A DNA stretch of 64,000 nucleotides from Glycocaulis abyssi (GCF_041429775.1 NZ_CP163421.1:930001-994000); one strand, 5' to 3'. Counted from the first letter of the stretch, positions 37,897 to 47,265 are shown. The notes: generated from the letters alone by a model not told the origin. Made by a program: numbers and translations.

Positions 37897-39006
37897 CTAA
37901 AAGCTCAAAACCACCTTCCCCCCGCCCATCGGTGCTGAAACGCCCGTCGTGCCGGGGAAGGTATAGGGCAGGCCGGCCATCACCCGCGCGGCGAGGAAAG
38001 CGAAGGCTTCGGCCTCAACGAGATCGCCGCGCCAGCCGAGCGCCTCTGCGGAGTAGACTTTCAGCCCCGTAGCCGCGGCGACCAGCTCGGCGAGCGTCTT
38101 GTTGCGCCGCCCGCCTCCGCAAAGCACCAGTCGCCCCGGCGCATCAGGCAGGGCAGCAACACCAAGCGCAATCGTCTTCGCGGTCAGGCCCGTCAGCGTC
38201 GCTGCGCCATCTTCGAGCGAGAGATTGCGCACCGCATCGAGGGAGAAATCCCAGCGATCGAGCGATTTTGGTCCCGGAGCAGCAAAATACGGATTGGCGA
38301 GGAACTCGGCAAAGGCCGCCTCGTGGATGCGCCCCCGCGCGGCGATTTCGCCATCCTTGTCCATGGCCTCGCCCGTGTGGACCTCAATGAAGGCGTCGAT
38401 CAGCCCGTTGCCGGGGCCGGTATCGAAGGCGGTCAGCGTGCCATCAGCCGCGATATGGGTGATGTTGGCGACGCCGCCAATATTGATGACGCCCAGAGGC
38501 CGCTCCAGCCCGGACCAATCCGCCAGCGCCCGGTGATAGACCGGCACCAGAGGCGCGCCCTGCCCGCCTGCGGCCACATCCGCAGACCGGAAATCAAACA
38601 CCACCCGGCAGCCGAGCCGCTCCGCCAACGCCTGCCCGTCCCCGATCTGCAGGGTGCGCCCCGCCACGCCGTCTCTGGGTGCCTGATGCAGCACGGTCTG
38701 GCCATGAAAGCCGACGCCATCCAGCTCTGACGGCGCGATGCCCGCCTTGGCACACACGGCCTCCACCGCCTCGGCATGGGTGGCGGTGAGCACGGCTTCC
38801 GCGTCCGCGAACGCGCCCGGCGCCTCGCCCTGCCAGCGCCATTGCAGCGCGGCATCGACAGCAACTTGCAGCACCTTGCGTTCTGATAATGTGTAGGCGC
38901 GCTCCAGCCCCGGCCCGAAGCGGATCAGCCTCTCGCCATCGCTTTCCAGCAGCGCCGCATCCACCCCGTCCAGCGAGGTGCCGCTCATCAATCCCACCCA
39001 CTTCAT
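37897..39006 (-). CDS. anmK: Anhydro-N-acetylmuramic acid kinase
   Basis: A 369-residue kinase that phosphorylates and hydrolyses 1,6-anhydroMurNAc during cell-wall recycling. The ATP-binding N-terminus is [16 protein letters not shown]; the catalytic Asp region is [12 protein letters not shown], followed by [13 protein letters not shown] and NIGGVANIT. Length equals that of the E. coli enzyme. AAGGG lies 6 nt from the ATG. Its substrate is the product of lytic transglycosylases such as the one at 2.9-5.1 kb. Confidence 0.95.
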   Translation of the reverse strand: MKWVGLMSGTSLDGVDAALLESDGERLIRFGPGLERAYTLSERKVLQVAVDAALQWRWQGEAPGAFADAEAVLTATHAEAVEAVCAKAGIAPSELDGVGFHGQTVLHQAPRDGVAGRTLQIGDGQALAERLGCRVVFDFRSADVAAGGQGAPLVPVYHRALADWSGLERPLGVINIGGVANITHIAADGTLTAFDTGPGNGLIDAFIEVHTGEAMDKDGEIAARGRIHEAAFAEFLANPYFAAPGPKSLDRWDFSLDAVRNLSLEDGAATLTGLTAKTIALGVAALPDAPGRLVLCGGGRRNKTLAELVAAATGLKVYSAEALGWRGDLVEAEAFAFLAARVMAGLPYTFPGTTGVSAPMGGGKVVLSF

Positions 39007-39025
39007 CGAATGCCCTTTTTTATTG

Positions 39026-39127
39026 GCCTCAGTCGCCGGCGCGCCCATCCGGGCGCTTGGCTATCGCGCCACGAGGCGCGGCGGCCAGTCGGCCTTGCCG
39101 CTTTTGCCCGCGCAAAAGCGGGGATCG
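39026..39127 (-). repeat. Four-hairpin element (family D, copy 2), 5' of anmK
   Basis: Hairpins at 39041-39056, 39065-39080, 39083-39094 and 39098-39121 match the sufB-upstream copy in order and spacing. The fourth is CCGCTTTTGC/GCAAAAGCGG, differing from the other copy at three pairs, all compensated. It begins 35 nt upstream of the anmK ATG; tyrS is on the other side. Confidence 0.75.
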
Positions 39128-39235
39128 TCACACACCCGCAGCCTCGATCTCCCATACGATGGCCGTGCGCCTTCCATACCCGCGTACAATGCTGCTATTA
39201 GCGCGCTATTCGCATTCACAGGAAAGCATTATCCC

Positions 39236-40501
39236 ATGGCCGCAAGCACCTACGCGTCAGAACTCGTCCACACGCTGGTGGAGCGCGGCTATCTCTATCA
39301 GGCGACCGATATCGAGGGGCTGGACAAGCGCGCCGCGAAGGAACGCTTAAGCGGCTATATCGGCTTTGACCTCACCGCGCGCTCGCTCCATGTCGGCTCG
39401 CTGGTCCAGATCATGCTGCTGCGCCGTCTGCAACAGGCTGGTCACAAGCCGATCGTCCTGATGGGCGGTGCGACCACCAAGGTGGGCGACCCCACAGGGC
39501 GTGACACCAGCCGCCCCATGCTGACGCCGGAAATCATCGCGGAAAACAAGGAAGGCATCCTCAAACCCTTCGGCGCGCTGCTCGACATGAAGGAGGCCAT
39601 GGTCGTCAATAATGACGATTGGCTGGCCGAATACGGCTATCTCGATTTCCTGCGCGATTACGGCACGCATTTCACGATCAACCGCATGCTGAGCTTTGAC
39701 AGCGTGAAGCTGCGGCTTGATCGCGAACAGCCCATGACCTTCCTGGAGTTCAACTACATGCTGCTCCAGGCGGTGGACTATCTGGAGCTGAACCGGCGCT
39801 TCGGCACGGCGCTGCAACTGGGCGGGGCCGACCAGTGGGGCAATATCATCAACGGGGTGGAGTTGTGCCGCCGCGTGGACGCCAAGGAAGTGTTCGGCTT
39901 CACGACGCCGCTGATTACCAGCGCGTCAGGCGCGAAGATGGGCAAGACGGCCGATGGCGCCGTCTGGCTCAATGCCGACATGAAAAGCCCCTACGAGTAC
40001 TGGCAGTTCTGGCGCAACACCGAAGACGCCGATGTGGGCCGCTTCCTCAAACTCTTCACCGACATCCCGCTGGATGAGATCGCCCGGCTGGAAGCGCTGC
40101 AGGGCGCAGAGATCAACGACGCCAAGATCGCGCTTGCCAATGCCGCGACCGCCATGCTGCACGGCGACGCAGCGGCGAGCGAGGCAGAGGCAACTGCGAA
40201 GGCGGCATTTGAACAGGGCGTTGCAACGAGCAACCTTCCGACCTTTGAATTGGACTGTAGCGGTGGGTCGTGGCCCTACGGACGATCAGCGCTGAATATT
40301 GCGCTAGCTTCTCAACTCGTCCCATCAGGGGGCGAGGCGAAACGAAAGATCAAAGAGGGCGCGCTTTATATCAACGACCGAAAAGTTTCTGCCCCAGGTG
40401 ATATTTTCCCTTACGCCGACAATGACGCCTCCACAGGGGCATACAAGGTTCAGCTAGGAAAGAGGATTTCCTTGGTGCGGCCGATAAACATTACCAGTTA
40501 G
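39236..40501 (+). CDS. tyrS: Tyrosyl-tRNA synthetase
   Basis: A 421-residue class I synthetase that charges tRNA-Tyr. The HIGH-type motif is LHVGSL, the KMSKS-type loop is KMGKT, and the tyrosine pocket carries GGADQWGNI. The C-terminal S4-like RNA-binding domain (about 350-410) reads [28 protein letters not shown] precedes the ATG. From about position 40215 to the stop the base composition drops (127 of 240 G/C by my count over 40261-40500, against about 60-64% before), and codon choice is more A/T-rich, suggesting a recombined 3' end. Confidence 0.95.
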   Translation: MAASTYASELVHTLVERGYLYQATDIEGLDKRAAKERLSGYIGFDLTARSLHVGSLVQIMLLRRLQQAGHKPIVLMGGATTKVGDPTGRDTSRPMLTPEIIAENKEGILKPFGALLDMKEAMVVNNDDWLAEYGYLDFLRDYGTHFTINRMLSFDSVKLRLDREQPMTFLEFNYMLLQAVDYLELNRRFGTALQLGGADQWGNIINGVELCRRVDAKEVFGFTTPLITSASGAKMGKTADGAVWLNADMKSPYEYWQFWRNTEDADVGRFLKLFTDIPLDEIARLEALQGAEINDAKIALANAATAMLHGDAAASEAEATAKAAFEQGVATSNLPTFELDCSGGSWPYGRSALNIALASQLVPSGGEAKRKIKEGALYINDRKVSAPGDIFPYADNDASTGAYKVQLGKRISLVRPINITS

Positions 40502-40502
40502 A

Positions 40503-40566
40503 AACGCCACGCACTAGTAACGCCACGCATTAGTAAGGCCGGGCTAAGGGGAAAGCCCGGCCTTAC
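40503..40566. repeat. 16-bp tandem repeat followed by a 13-bp hairpin
   Basis: AACGCCACGCACTAGT (40503-40518) is followed at once by AACGCCACGCATTAGT (40519-40534). Then GTAAGGCCGGGCT pairs with AGCCCGGCCTTAC (40533-40566) around an 8-nt loop. The hairpin lies between the convergent tyrS and DUF1328 genes and probably ends transcription from either side, although no T-run follows. Confidence 0.65.
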
Positions 40567-40591
40567 AAAAGCTCTATCCGTCAGGAGCGAA

Positions 40592-40768
40592 CTATATCCT
40601 CGGTGAGCGTCCGCGCACCAGGCCGACAACGAGGGCGACCAGGAACAGGACCACAAAGAGGAAGAAAAGAATCTGGGCAATGCTGGCAGCGCCAGCGGCA
40701 ATACCACCAAACCCAAACAAGGCTGCAATTATCGCGACGATAAAGAAGGCCAGCGCTAGACGAAGCAT
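40592..40768 (-). CDS. DUF1328 small membrane protein
   Basis: A 58-residue protein with two hydrophobic helices (ALAFFIVAIIAALFGFGGIA and ILFFLFVVLFLVALVVGLV) and a short basic tail. This matches the YtjA/DUF1328 family, common in proteobacteria and often linked to envelope or oxidative stress; its function is unknown. AAGGAT precedes the ATG. Confidence 0.85.
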   Translation of the reverse strand: MLRLALAFFIVAIIAALFGFGGIAAGAASIAQILFFLFVVLFLVALVVGLVRGRSPRI

Positions 40769-40870
40769 ATTGCTATCCTTTCGCATTATGAACACGAACA
40801 GATAACGCCGCCCCGCAGATAGCGTTCCCGCACTTGCAAAAAACTTCACACACCAGCCGGAAAGTCCTTC

Positions 40871-41398
40871 ATGGCAAAACGCTTTCTGACCGCTGACAGC
40901 CTTGTGCGCGACGGCTTCACGCTGGCTCTGGCCGTGCTGGAAAGCGGCTGGCACCCGGATCATCTTGTCGGCCTGTGGCGCGGTGGCAGCCCCATTGCCA
41001 TCGCCCTGCATGAGGCGCTGGCGTTCAAGGGCGTGAAAGCCGGCCACTCTCCCCTCGCCGCGCAGTCCTATACCGGGATTGATGAGCGCAAGCGCGAGAT
41101 CGCCATCTCCGGGCTGGATGCCCTGACGGCCATCCTGCCCGCTGGCAGCAGGCTGCTGGTGATCGATGATGTGCTGGACCGGGGCCATACGCTGGCGGCT
41201 GTGCTGGACGCGCTCAAGGGTCGCTATGAGGTGCGCACGGCCGTCGCCTGGTTCAAGCCGGAACGCAACGAGACGCCGCTACGGCCCGATTACCATGTCC
41301 ACGAGACCGACGAGTGGCTAGTGTTTCCCCACGAACTGGAAGGGCTGACAGACGAAGAGATCCGCGCCCACAAGCCGGTGCCAGACGGGTTTTTGTGA
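40871..41398 (+). CDS. Phosphoribosyltransferase family protein
   Basis: A 175-residue protein with a type I PRTase fold. The PRPP-binding loop is LLVIDDVLDRGHTL, with Asp99-Asp100, and an early WRGGSPIA segment resembles the Gpt/Hpt group. It is probably a purine (xanthine or hypoxanthine) salvage enzyme or a regulator. The C-terminal HELEGLTDEEIRAHKP segment is also found in Gpt-like relatives. GGAAAG precedes the ATG. Confidence 0.8.
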   Translation: MAKRFLTADSLVRDGFTLALAVLESGWHPDHLVGLWRGGSPIAIALHEALAFKGVKAGHSPLAAQSYTGIDERKREIAISGLDALTAILPAGSRLLVIDDVLDRGHTLAAVLDALKGRYEVRTAVAWFKPERNETPLRPDYHVHETDEWLVFPHELEGLTDEEIRAHKPVPDGFL

Positions 41399-41521
41399 CG
41401 CGCCGCTTCAAGGTGTCCACCCGCCTACCTGTCTCCGCTTAATCCAAGGATGCAGGCTTGCCCGCGCAGGCCACACTACCTATCGTTTGATTCAATCAAC
41501 TTCAGGGGGAGCATTTTCGGC

Positions 41522-42394
41522 ATGAATACGGCAAGCAGCAAGATTCCAGTCGGTCGAGGCAGCGCACTGGTCCGGGCCATTATCATGGCCGCGGTTCTCG
41601 TAGCTATACTGTCGGGTCTGGGATGGATATCGGCCAACATACTTCAGCCCAACCTCCCCAATATGGCGGTTGCGGGGCTGAGGGCGGTGCTGACCAGCCT
41701 GCTCGTAATGGGCATCGTATGGCTCATGCACCGGCACCTCCAGAGACGGTCATGGAGTGAGCTGGGCTTCGTCCGCACCTCCTCTGCCATCATTACTTTT
41801 CTTTTTGGCGCGGCGTTCTGGATAGTGCTGGCGACAGGCGGAATAATGGCCGGCGTATATCTGGGATATATTGAGCTTGCCATCAGCCCGTTTTCTCTGA
41901 CCGCACTGGGCATAGTTGCGTTCCACATACTTGTGGTTTTCTTCTACGAGGCACTCCCTGAAGAGACAGTGATCCGTGGATACATAATGAATCAGCTGGA
42001 TGATGCTGCGGGCCGGTTCGTGGCAGTCATCGGCCAGGCAATACTCTTCATGCTGTTCGGTTTCGGGGTGGTAGCGCTCAGCGGACTGATGGGCTTGCCC
42101 ACTGGGTGGGAGATAGGCGCTGATCGCGTCATCCTGTTCCTGAGCTTCGGGATCACCCTGGCACTTCTGCGAATTTGGACAGGCTCGTTGTGGACCGCGA
42201 TGGGGTTTCACACCGCGTTCCAGACCACAATCCAGCTGATGGGCCAGAACCGCTTTATTTCGGTCAATCCAGCCGATGCGGCCAGTTTCAACGAGATCGC
42301 GATCTTCAGCTGGATGAGCGCTATAGCTCTAGGCGGGGTCATCGCGCTGATTGCGGTTCTGCTAAAACGGCGCCGGCCTGTCAGAGCGGCTTAA
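41522..42394 (+). CDS. CPBP-family intramembrane protease-like protein
   Basis: A 290-residue protein with about eight hydrophobic helices. The CPBP/Abi motif 1 EExxxR is present in EALPEETVIRGY, and a His follows in WTAMGFHTAFQ. The other conserved motif (FxxxH) appears as FMLFG, with the histidine missing, so protease activity is doubtful. Members range from bacteriocin self-immunity proteins to CAAX-type proteases. The gene is poorer in G+C (about half in the stretch 41821-41940) than its neighbours, which hints at transfer. The ATG at 41522 has GGGGGAG upstream. It converges on gltX. Confidence 0.75.
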   Translation: MNTASSKIPVGRGSALVRAIIMAAVLVAILSGLGWISANILQPNLPNMAVAGLRAVLTSLLVMGIVWLMHRHLQRRSWSELGFVRTSSAIITFLFGAAFWIVLATGGIMAGVYLGYIELAISPFSLTALGIVAFHILVVFFYEALPEETVIRGYIMNQLDDAAGRFVAVIGQAILFMLFGFGVVALSGLMGLPTGWEIGADRVILFLSFGITLALLRIWTGSLWTAMGFHTAFQTTIQLMGQNRFISVNPADAASFNEIAIFSWMSAIALGGVIALIAVLLKRRRPVRAA

Positions 42395-43737
42395 GCCGCC
42401 TGCCCCGCCAGCCTCGCCAGCGCCTTTTCCCGCCCGATCAGCATCAGCACCACGTCCATCTCCGGGCCGTGGTTCTGCCCCGTGAGCGCCTGACGCAGCG
42501 GCATGAACAGCTCGCGCCCCTTGCGCCCGGTCTCAGCCTTGATGGCGCTGGTCCAGACGCCCCAGCTTTCGCGGGTCAGCTCGCCATCGGGAAGCAGTGA
42601 CGCTGCCTTCGCGGCATAGTCCGCATCCTCGATCACCGGCGTGACCGGGCCTTCAACCAGCTGCCACCAGTCCGCGGCGTCTTTGAGCCGGTTGAGATTG
42701 GGGCGCACGGCATTCCAGAACGCCTCACCAGCCGTGATGCCGAGGGCTTCCAGCCGGTCCCTGACCGCGAGAAAGCCTGTCTCATGGAGGAGTTTGGCGT
42801 TCAGCCGCTCCATCTCGGCAAAGTCAAAGCGCGCAGGCGTGCGCGAGACTTTCGAGAAATCGAGCTCTGATACCAGCGAGGCAAGATCGCTGCGCGCCTC
42901 GATGGCGTCAGACGTGCCGAGCTTGGCCAGCAGGGAGAGAATGGCCATCGGCTCGATGCCCTCCTCCTCGCGCAGCGCCTTCACCGACAGCCCGCCAATA
43001 CGCTTGGAAAGCTTCTCGCCATCCGAGCCGACCAGCAGCGGGAAGTGCGCCAGCGCAGGCGAAGAACCCTTGCCGCCCAGCGCCTCGAAAATCTCGATCT
43101 GCGCAGCGGAGTTGGTCACATGGTCCTCGCCGCGGATCACGTGCGTGATGCCCGCGTCCAGATCGTCGACGACGCTGGGGAGCGTGTAGAGATAGCTGCC
43201 ATCCTCGCGGATCAGGATGGGGTCAGAGACAGAGCTGGTGTCGATATGGCTGGGGCCGCGCACCAGATCATTCCACTCAATGCGCCCGCCCGACAGCTTG
43301 AAACGCCAGTGCGGCTTGCGGCCCTCTGCTTCGTATTTCGCCTTGTCGGCATCGGTGAGGCTCAGCGCGGCTCGGTCATAGACGGGCGGCTTGCCTTGCG
43401 CGCGTTGCAGCTTGCGTTTGCGGTCCAGCTCCTCTTCTGTCTCGTAGCACGGATAGAGAAAGCCGGTTTCGACCAGCTTTGCGCGCGCCGCCTCATAAAG
43501 ATCAAAGCGCGCCGACTGGTTGAAACGCTCATCAAAATTCAGCCCCAGCCAGTGGAGGTCTTCCACGATCTGGTCCTCGAACAGCTTGGTGGAGCGTTCC
43601 AGATCCGTGTCATCGATACGCAGCACGAACACACCGCCCTCGCGGCGCGCAAACAGCCAGTTCATCAGGGCAATGCGCACATTGCCGACATGAATGAGGC
43701 CGGTCGGGCTCGGCGCGAAGCGGACTTTGACGGACAT
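42391..43737 (-). CDS. gltX: Glutamyl-tRNA synthetase
   Basis: A 448-residue class I synthetase. The HIGH motif is PSPTGLIHVGNVRIAL and the KMSKS motif is EKLSKRIGG; the tRNA-recognition helical domain follows. It is shorter than the standard form, and the usual zinc region is reduced to one cysteine (FLYPCYETEEEL). Many alphaproteobacteria have two GltX copies and charge tRNA-Gln through Glu-tRNA-Gln and GatCAB; this may be the second copy. The stop overlaps that of the CPBP gene. Confidence 0.93.
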   Translation of the reverse strand: MSVKVRFAPSPTGLIHVGNVRIALMNWLFARREGGVFVLRIDDTDLERSTKLFEDQIVEDLHWLGLNFDERFNQSARFDLYEAARAKLVETGFLYPCYETEEELDRKRKLQRAQGKPPVYDRAALSLTDADKAKYEAEGRKPHWRFKLSGGRIEWNDLVRGPSHIDTSSVSDPILIREDGSYLYTLPSVVDDLDAGITHVIRGEDHVTNSAAQIEIFEALGGKGSSPALAHFPLLVGSDGEKLSKRIGGLSVKALREEEGIEPMAILSLLAKLGTSDAIEARSDLASLVSELDFSKVSRTPARFDFAEMERLNAKLLHETGFLAVRDRLEALGITAGEAFWNAVRPNLNRLKDAADWWQLVEGPVTPVIEDADYAAKAASLLPDGELTRESWGVWTSAIKAETGRKGRELFMPLRQALTGQNHGPEMDVVLMLIGREKALARLAGQAA

Positions 43738-43853
43738 GAAACTGTTTCCAACACGGTGAGAGCAGCAGATGAAGGCGGCTGGCTTTGCCATGCCCGCCCG
43801 CAGCCGTCAAATGCGGCCTGCTTACTTTCATCCCCGTTTGCGGACCTGCTTTT

Positions 43854-43960
43854 CCCTCGTCCTTCGAGACGTTCGCTAACGCTCACCCTCAGGATGAGGG
43901 GAAAAGCATGAGAAACCCTCATCCTGAGGAGCCACGCAGTGGCGTCTCGAAGGACGAGGG
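43854..43960. repeat. Paired inverted REP-like element (family A, copy 2)
   Basis: Two inverted units: the left one runs CCCTCGTCCTTCGAGA ... CCCTCAGGATGAGG, and the right one CCCTCATCCTGAGGAGCC ... TCTCGAAGGACGAGGG (43916-43960). The spacer contains GAAAAGC. This is the better preserved pair of family A. Confidence 0.85.
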
Positions 43961-43970
43961 TTTGAACCGC

Positions 43971-44915
43971 CTACATCCGGCTGAGGCTGCCCGCTGCGGC
44001 GTCGATGGCAAGGGCCGTCTCCAGAGCCAGCACGCCCGCGCGCGCGTCCGCCGCCGGGCTGACATGGGCAGGGTCGAGCACGCGCGATACGAAGTTCTGT
44101 ACGCTGGCGCCCAGCGAATCCTTCGCCATGGGCGCATCGGCAAAATCGGGATCGAGCGCCAGCCCGGCTCCGTTCTCGAAGCGCTTGCGGATGAAATCAA
44201 CGTCAAGCACCGCCCCGCCTTCAAAGCCTATGGTCATCACCCGGTCGCGCTCAGGCGCAACGCGGCTGGACTCCAGCTCCGCCACCAGCCCTCCGGGGAA
44301 GGTCAGGCGCGTCACGATATGATCGGCCAGCCCGCCGCGTTCGGCGCGCATTTCAGCCTCGACCTTCGAGGGCGCACTGCCCGCCAGCGCCAGAACCAGA
44401 TCGATATCGTGGATCATCAGATCCAGCGTCACCGACACATCCAGATTGCGCGGCGATGGCGTACCCATGCGCCGCGCCGACAGCGTGTCTGCGCGCGGAA
44501 TATCGCCAAACAGCCCCATGGCGGCAAAGACGAAGCGCTCCTGATGGCCAACCTGCAGGACGCGGCCATATCTCTGCGCGAGATCCAGTAGCTCGCGCCC
44601 CTCTTCCACGGTGGCGCAGATCGGCTTTTCCACCAGCACATGACGGCCTGCCGCCAGCGCGCGGTGGGCCGCGTCATGGTGGAAAAGCGCCGGACTGGCG
44701 ACCGTAATGATATCGGCCTCCTCGATCATCGCATTGAGCGAAGTGAAGGCGATGGCCCCGTACTGGCGTGCAATCGCGCGTGCGCGGTCACGCACCGGAT
44801 CGAACACGCCGATAAACTCCGTGCGATCATCACCGGCATATTTGCCCGCGTGATACCCGCCGAAAACACCCGCGCCGACGACCCCGGCGCGCAAGGGTTG
44901 GATAGACTGTGTCAT
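43971..44915 (-). CDS. Gfo/Idh/MocA family oxidoreductase
   Basis: A 314-residue NAD(P)-dependent dehydrogenase of a sugar or related polyol. The dinucleotide site is VVGAGVFGGYHAGKY, the catalytic lysine is in VLVEKPICAT, and the active-site His/Asp are in LMIHDIDLVL. No Shine-Dalgarno sequence precedes the ATG at 44915; a TTG at 44951 is an alternative. It resembles UDP-N-acetylglucosamine 3-dehydrogenase-type and inositol dehydrogenase-type enzymes, but the substrate is not certain. Confidence 0.85.
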   Translation of the reverse strand: MTQSIQPLRAGVVGAGVFGGYHAGKYAGDDRTEFIGVFDPVRDRARAIARQYGAIAFTSLNAMIEEADIITVASPALFHHDAAHRALAAGRHVLVEKPICATVEEGRELLDLAQRYGRVLQVGHQERFVFAAMGLFGDIPRADTLSARRMGTPSPRNLDVSVTLDLMIHDIDLVLALAGSAPSKVEAEMRAERGGLADHIVTRLTFPGGLVAELESSRVAPERDRVMTIGFEGGAVLDVDFIRKRFENGAGLALDPDFADAPMAKDSLGASVQNFVSRVLDPAHVSPAADARAGVLALETALAIDAAAGSLSRM

Positions 44916-45055
44916 GGGGCGGGAGATTGCACGTTGCGCAGCAGCACTCAAAGGGAGAATGCACCGGCTGGCCCTTCTGCAGGCTTGCGGGCGGTCCGTT
45001 AAGGCTTAAGGATGGAGGCCAGTATCGATCTCAAAGCCATCACAGGTGCACCGCC

Positions 45056-46051
45056 ATGAAATCTCGTGAAATCCATCTCGTCCGTCACTTCACCGGCGAG
45101 GTGAAGCCCGAATACTTCACGTTGGCGGAAGCCGAGCTGCCAGAACCGGCCGAGGGCGAGGTGCTGGTGGCCAATGAATGGCTGTCTGTCGACCCTTACA
45201 TGCGTCCGCGCATGGCGGGGCTGAAAACCTATATCGACCCCTTCATGCCCGGTAAGCCCATGGAGGGCGGCGCGGTCGGCAAGGTCATCAAGTCACGCTC
45301 CGATACCCTGAAAGAGGGCGACTATGTGATGAGCATGCTGGGCTGGCGTGAAGCCTATGTCGCGCCCGCCAAGGGCCTGACGAAGGTGGACGCCAATCTG
45401 CTGCCCGCCCACGCCTATCTGGGCATTGCGGGCCTGACCGGCCTGACCGCCTATGCCGGCCTGAAGCGCGTCATCGGCCTGAAAGAGGGCGAGACGCTGT
45501 GGATGAGCGCAGGCGCGGGCGCGGTCGGCTCTGCCGGTATCCAGTTTGCCAAGGCGATGGGCGCGCGCGTGATCGCGACCGCCGGAGGCAAGGCCAAGAC
45601 CGATTTCTGTCTGGAGATCGGGGCCGATGCCGCGATCGACTACAAGGCCGTGCCCGACCTTCGCAAAGCCATCAAGGATGCGGCACCCGAAGGCATTGAT
45701 GCCTATTTTGAAAATGTCGGCGGCGATCATCTCGTAGCCGCTCTCGATGTGCTCAAGCAGTTCGGGCGCATCGCCGCGTGCGGCATGATCTCGCGTTATA
45801 ATGACGAGGCCCCCTCGCCCGGCCCGCACAACATGACCAATATCGTGACGAAATCCCTGATGATACGCGGCTTCATCGTCATCGAGCATTTCGACATGCA
45901 GGACGAGTTCATCAAGGACCTCTCCAGCTGGATGATGAGCGGCAAGGTGAAGAGTCGCGAGACCATCTATGAGGGCATCGAGAAAATGCCGGAGGCGTTC
46001 ACCGGCCTCTTTAGCGGTGCCAATCTTGGCAAAATGCTGGTGAAGGTGTGA
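45056..46051 (+). CDS. MDR-family NADP-dependent oxidoreductase (CurA/PTGR-like)
   Basis: A 331-residue zinc-free medium-chain reductase. It has VDPYMRPRM near the N-terminus, the coenzyme-binding motif SAGAGAVGSAG, GGKAKTDFCLEIGADAAIDY and YFENVGGDHL, all typical of the prostaglandin/leukotriene reductase and curcumin reductase group. It should reduce alpha,beta-unsaturated ketones or aldehydes with NADPH. The start codon of the next gene overlaps its stop, so the two are co-translated. Confidence 0.9.
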   Translation: MKSREIHLVRHFTGEVKPEYFTLAEAELPEPAEGEVLVANEWLSVDPYMRPRMAGLKTYIDPFMPGKPMEGGAVGKVIKSRSDTLKEGDYVMSMLGWREAYVAPAKGLTKVDANLLPAHAYLGIAGLTGLTAYAGLKRVIGLKEGETLWMSAGAGAVGSAGIQFAKAMGARVIATAGGKAKTDFCLEIGADAAIDYKAVPDLRKAIKDAAPEGIDAYFENVGGDHLVAALDVLKQFGRIAACGMISRYNDEAPSPGPHNMTNIVTKSLMIRGFIVIEHFDMQDEFIKDLSSWMMSGKVKSRETIYEGIEKMPEAFTGLFSGANLGKMLVKV

Positions 46052-46464
46052 GCAAGGCCGATCTTCGCGCCATCAACGCCGTCAGCGAGGGCAAGCTACC
46101 CGGCCTGGTCGGCCTCGTCATCACCAATGGCGATCCGGCGCAGGTGGAAGGCTATATGGATGTGCGCGAGGATTTGCTGGCGCCCAATGGCTTCCTGCAC
46201 GCTGCCAGCATCATGGCGTTGCTGGATTCCCTTTGCGGTTATGGCGCGATGGCCAACCTGCCTGAGGGGGCGATCAGCTTCACCACAGTGGAGCTGAAAT
46301 CGAACTTCATGGGAACGGCCCGCGATGGCCGGGTGCGGGGCGAGGCAAAGCCGGTGCATCTCGGCCGGACAACGCAGGTCTGGGATGCCACCGCCCGGCG
46401 TGAAAGCGACGGCAAGGTGCTCGCCCTCTTCCGCTGCACGCAGATGGTGCTTTACGCGCGGTGA
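46048..46464 (+). CDS. PaaI-type hotdog-fold thioesterase
   Basis: A 138-residue hotdog protein with GFLHAASIMALLDSLCGYGAM, TVELKSNFMGTARDGRVRGEAKPVHLGRT and a C-terminal strand. It probably hydrolyses an acyl-CoA or aryl-CoA thioester. GTG at 46048 overlaps the previous TGA (GTGA), so the reductase and thioesterase are translationally coupled and may act on one substrate class. Confidence 0.88.
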   Translation: MSKADLRAINAVSEGKLPGLVGLVITNGDPAQVEGYMDVREDLLAPNGFLHAASIMALLDSLCGYGAMANLPEGAISFTTVELKSNFMGTARDGRVRGEAKPVHLGRTTQVWDATARRESDGKVLALFRCTQMVLYAR

Positions 46465-46649
46465 GCCGGTTCGCGCCGCTGGCGCAATAGCCGTCCCAGA
46501 ACGAAACCGCCCACCACCGCGCCCGTCAGGGCCGACAGGGTGGGGCTGGAGAACAGGGCTTCAAACCCCGCATAGCTCAAAACAGCCACGCTGACCGCCA
46601 GGCCGGTCGCGGCGACAATGTTCAGGAATGAGGCGCGTTTGGGTTCCAT
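46452..46649 (-). CDS. Small hypothetical membrane protein
   Basis: A 65-residue reading frame with two hydrophobic segments (IVAATGLAVSVAVLSYAG and LSALTGAVVGGFVLGRLL) and a basic C-terminus (RQRREPAHRA). GGAAAG is just before the ATG. Its end overlaps the thioesterase gene by 13 bp on the other strand. No family is recognised. Confidence 0.5.
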   Translation of the reverse strand: MEPKRASFLNIVAATGLAVSVAVLSYAGFEALFSSPTLSALTGAVVGGFVLGRLLRQRREPAHRA

Positions 46650-46858
46650 GCTTTCCGTAACGCAAACACCGGGCCAGATTTCAAGCTTTTGTTTACCATA
46701 TGGATCGGATCAATGGCAGATGTCTGCGTAAAACCTGCCGACTCCCCTGTATTTCCTTGCTATGCCTTATGAGAATCGCGATTGATTCATCCGTCCAATG
46801 AACGGCCAACCCTGCCGCTTGCGGCTGGCGAGGCGTCAAACAACCGGGGGGAACCCTC

Positions 46859-47125
46859 ATGAACAAAGCAGAACTCGCCAAAGCCATCTCCGACAAAGCT
46901 GGCATAACCCGCGCCCAGGCCGGCGACGCCATCGACACATTTGTCGATTCCATCGTCGCCTCGGCCAAGAAAGGCGACACGGTTCAGCTCGCCGGTTTCG
47001 GCACTTTCCACGCCAAGCACCGCGAAGCGCGTGAAGTCCGCAATCCGCGTACGGGCGAAAAAATGACCTCCAAGGCCAAGACCTCGCTGGCGTTCCGCCC
47101 GGCGTCTGCCCTGAAGGACATCTAA
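46859..47125 (+). CDS. hup: DNA-binding protein HU
   Basis: An 88-residue nucleoid protein with the HU/IHF signature GFGTFHAKHREAREVRNPRTGEKM (the DNA-binding arm contains NPRTG). It bends and compacts DNA as a dimer. A GGGGGGA sequence lies ahead of the ATG. It stands alone, with a strong terminator after it. Confidence 0.95.
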   Translation: MNKAELAKAISDKAGITRAQAGDAIDTFVDSIVASAKKGDTVQLAGFGTFHAKHREAREVRNPRTGEKMTSKAKTSLAFRPASALKDI

Positions 47126-47175
47126 GGGAATTCTTGTGTCCCGCCCTATATCGGACGGAACGCAACCCCTTCATG

Positions 47176-47206
47176 AAAACGCCGCCGGGCAACCGGCGGC
47201 GTTTTT
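47176..47206 (+). terminator. Rho-independent terminator of hup
   Basis: AAAACGCCGCCGG pairs with CCGGCGGCGTTTT around GCAA, and T-rich sequence follows. Confidence 0.92.
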
Positions 47207-47265
47207 GTTTGCGCGCTTCGCCGCCGGCTGTCCTTCACCCGGAGGCGCAAGCGCAAGCCCTGAAG

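Noticed and set aside
44999-45012. TTAAGGCTTAAGG before the MDR reductase gene as a CtrA box
   Set aside because: The TTAA halves are only 3 nt apart, unlike the 6-7 nt needed.
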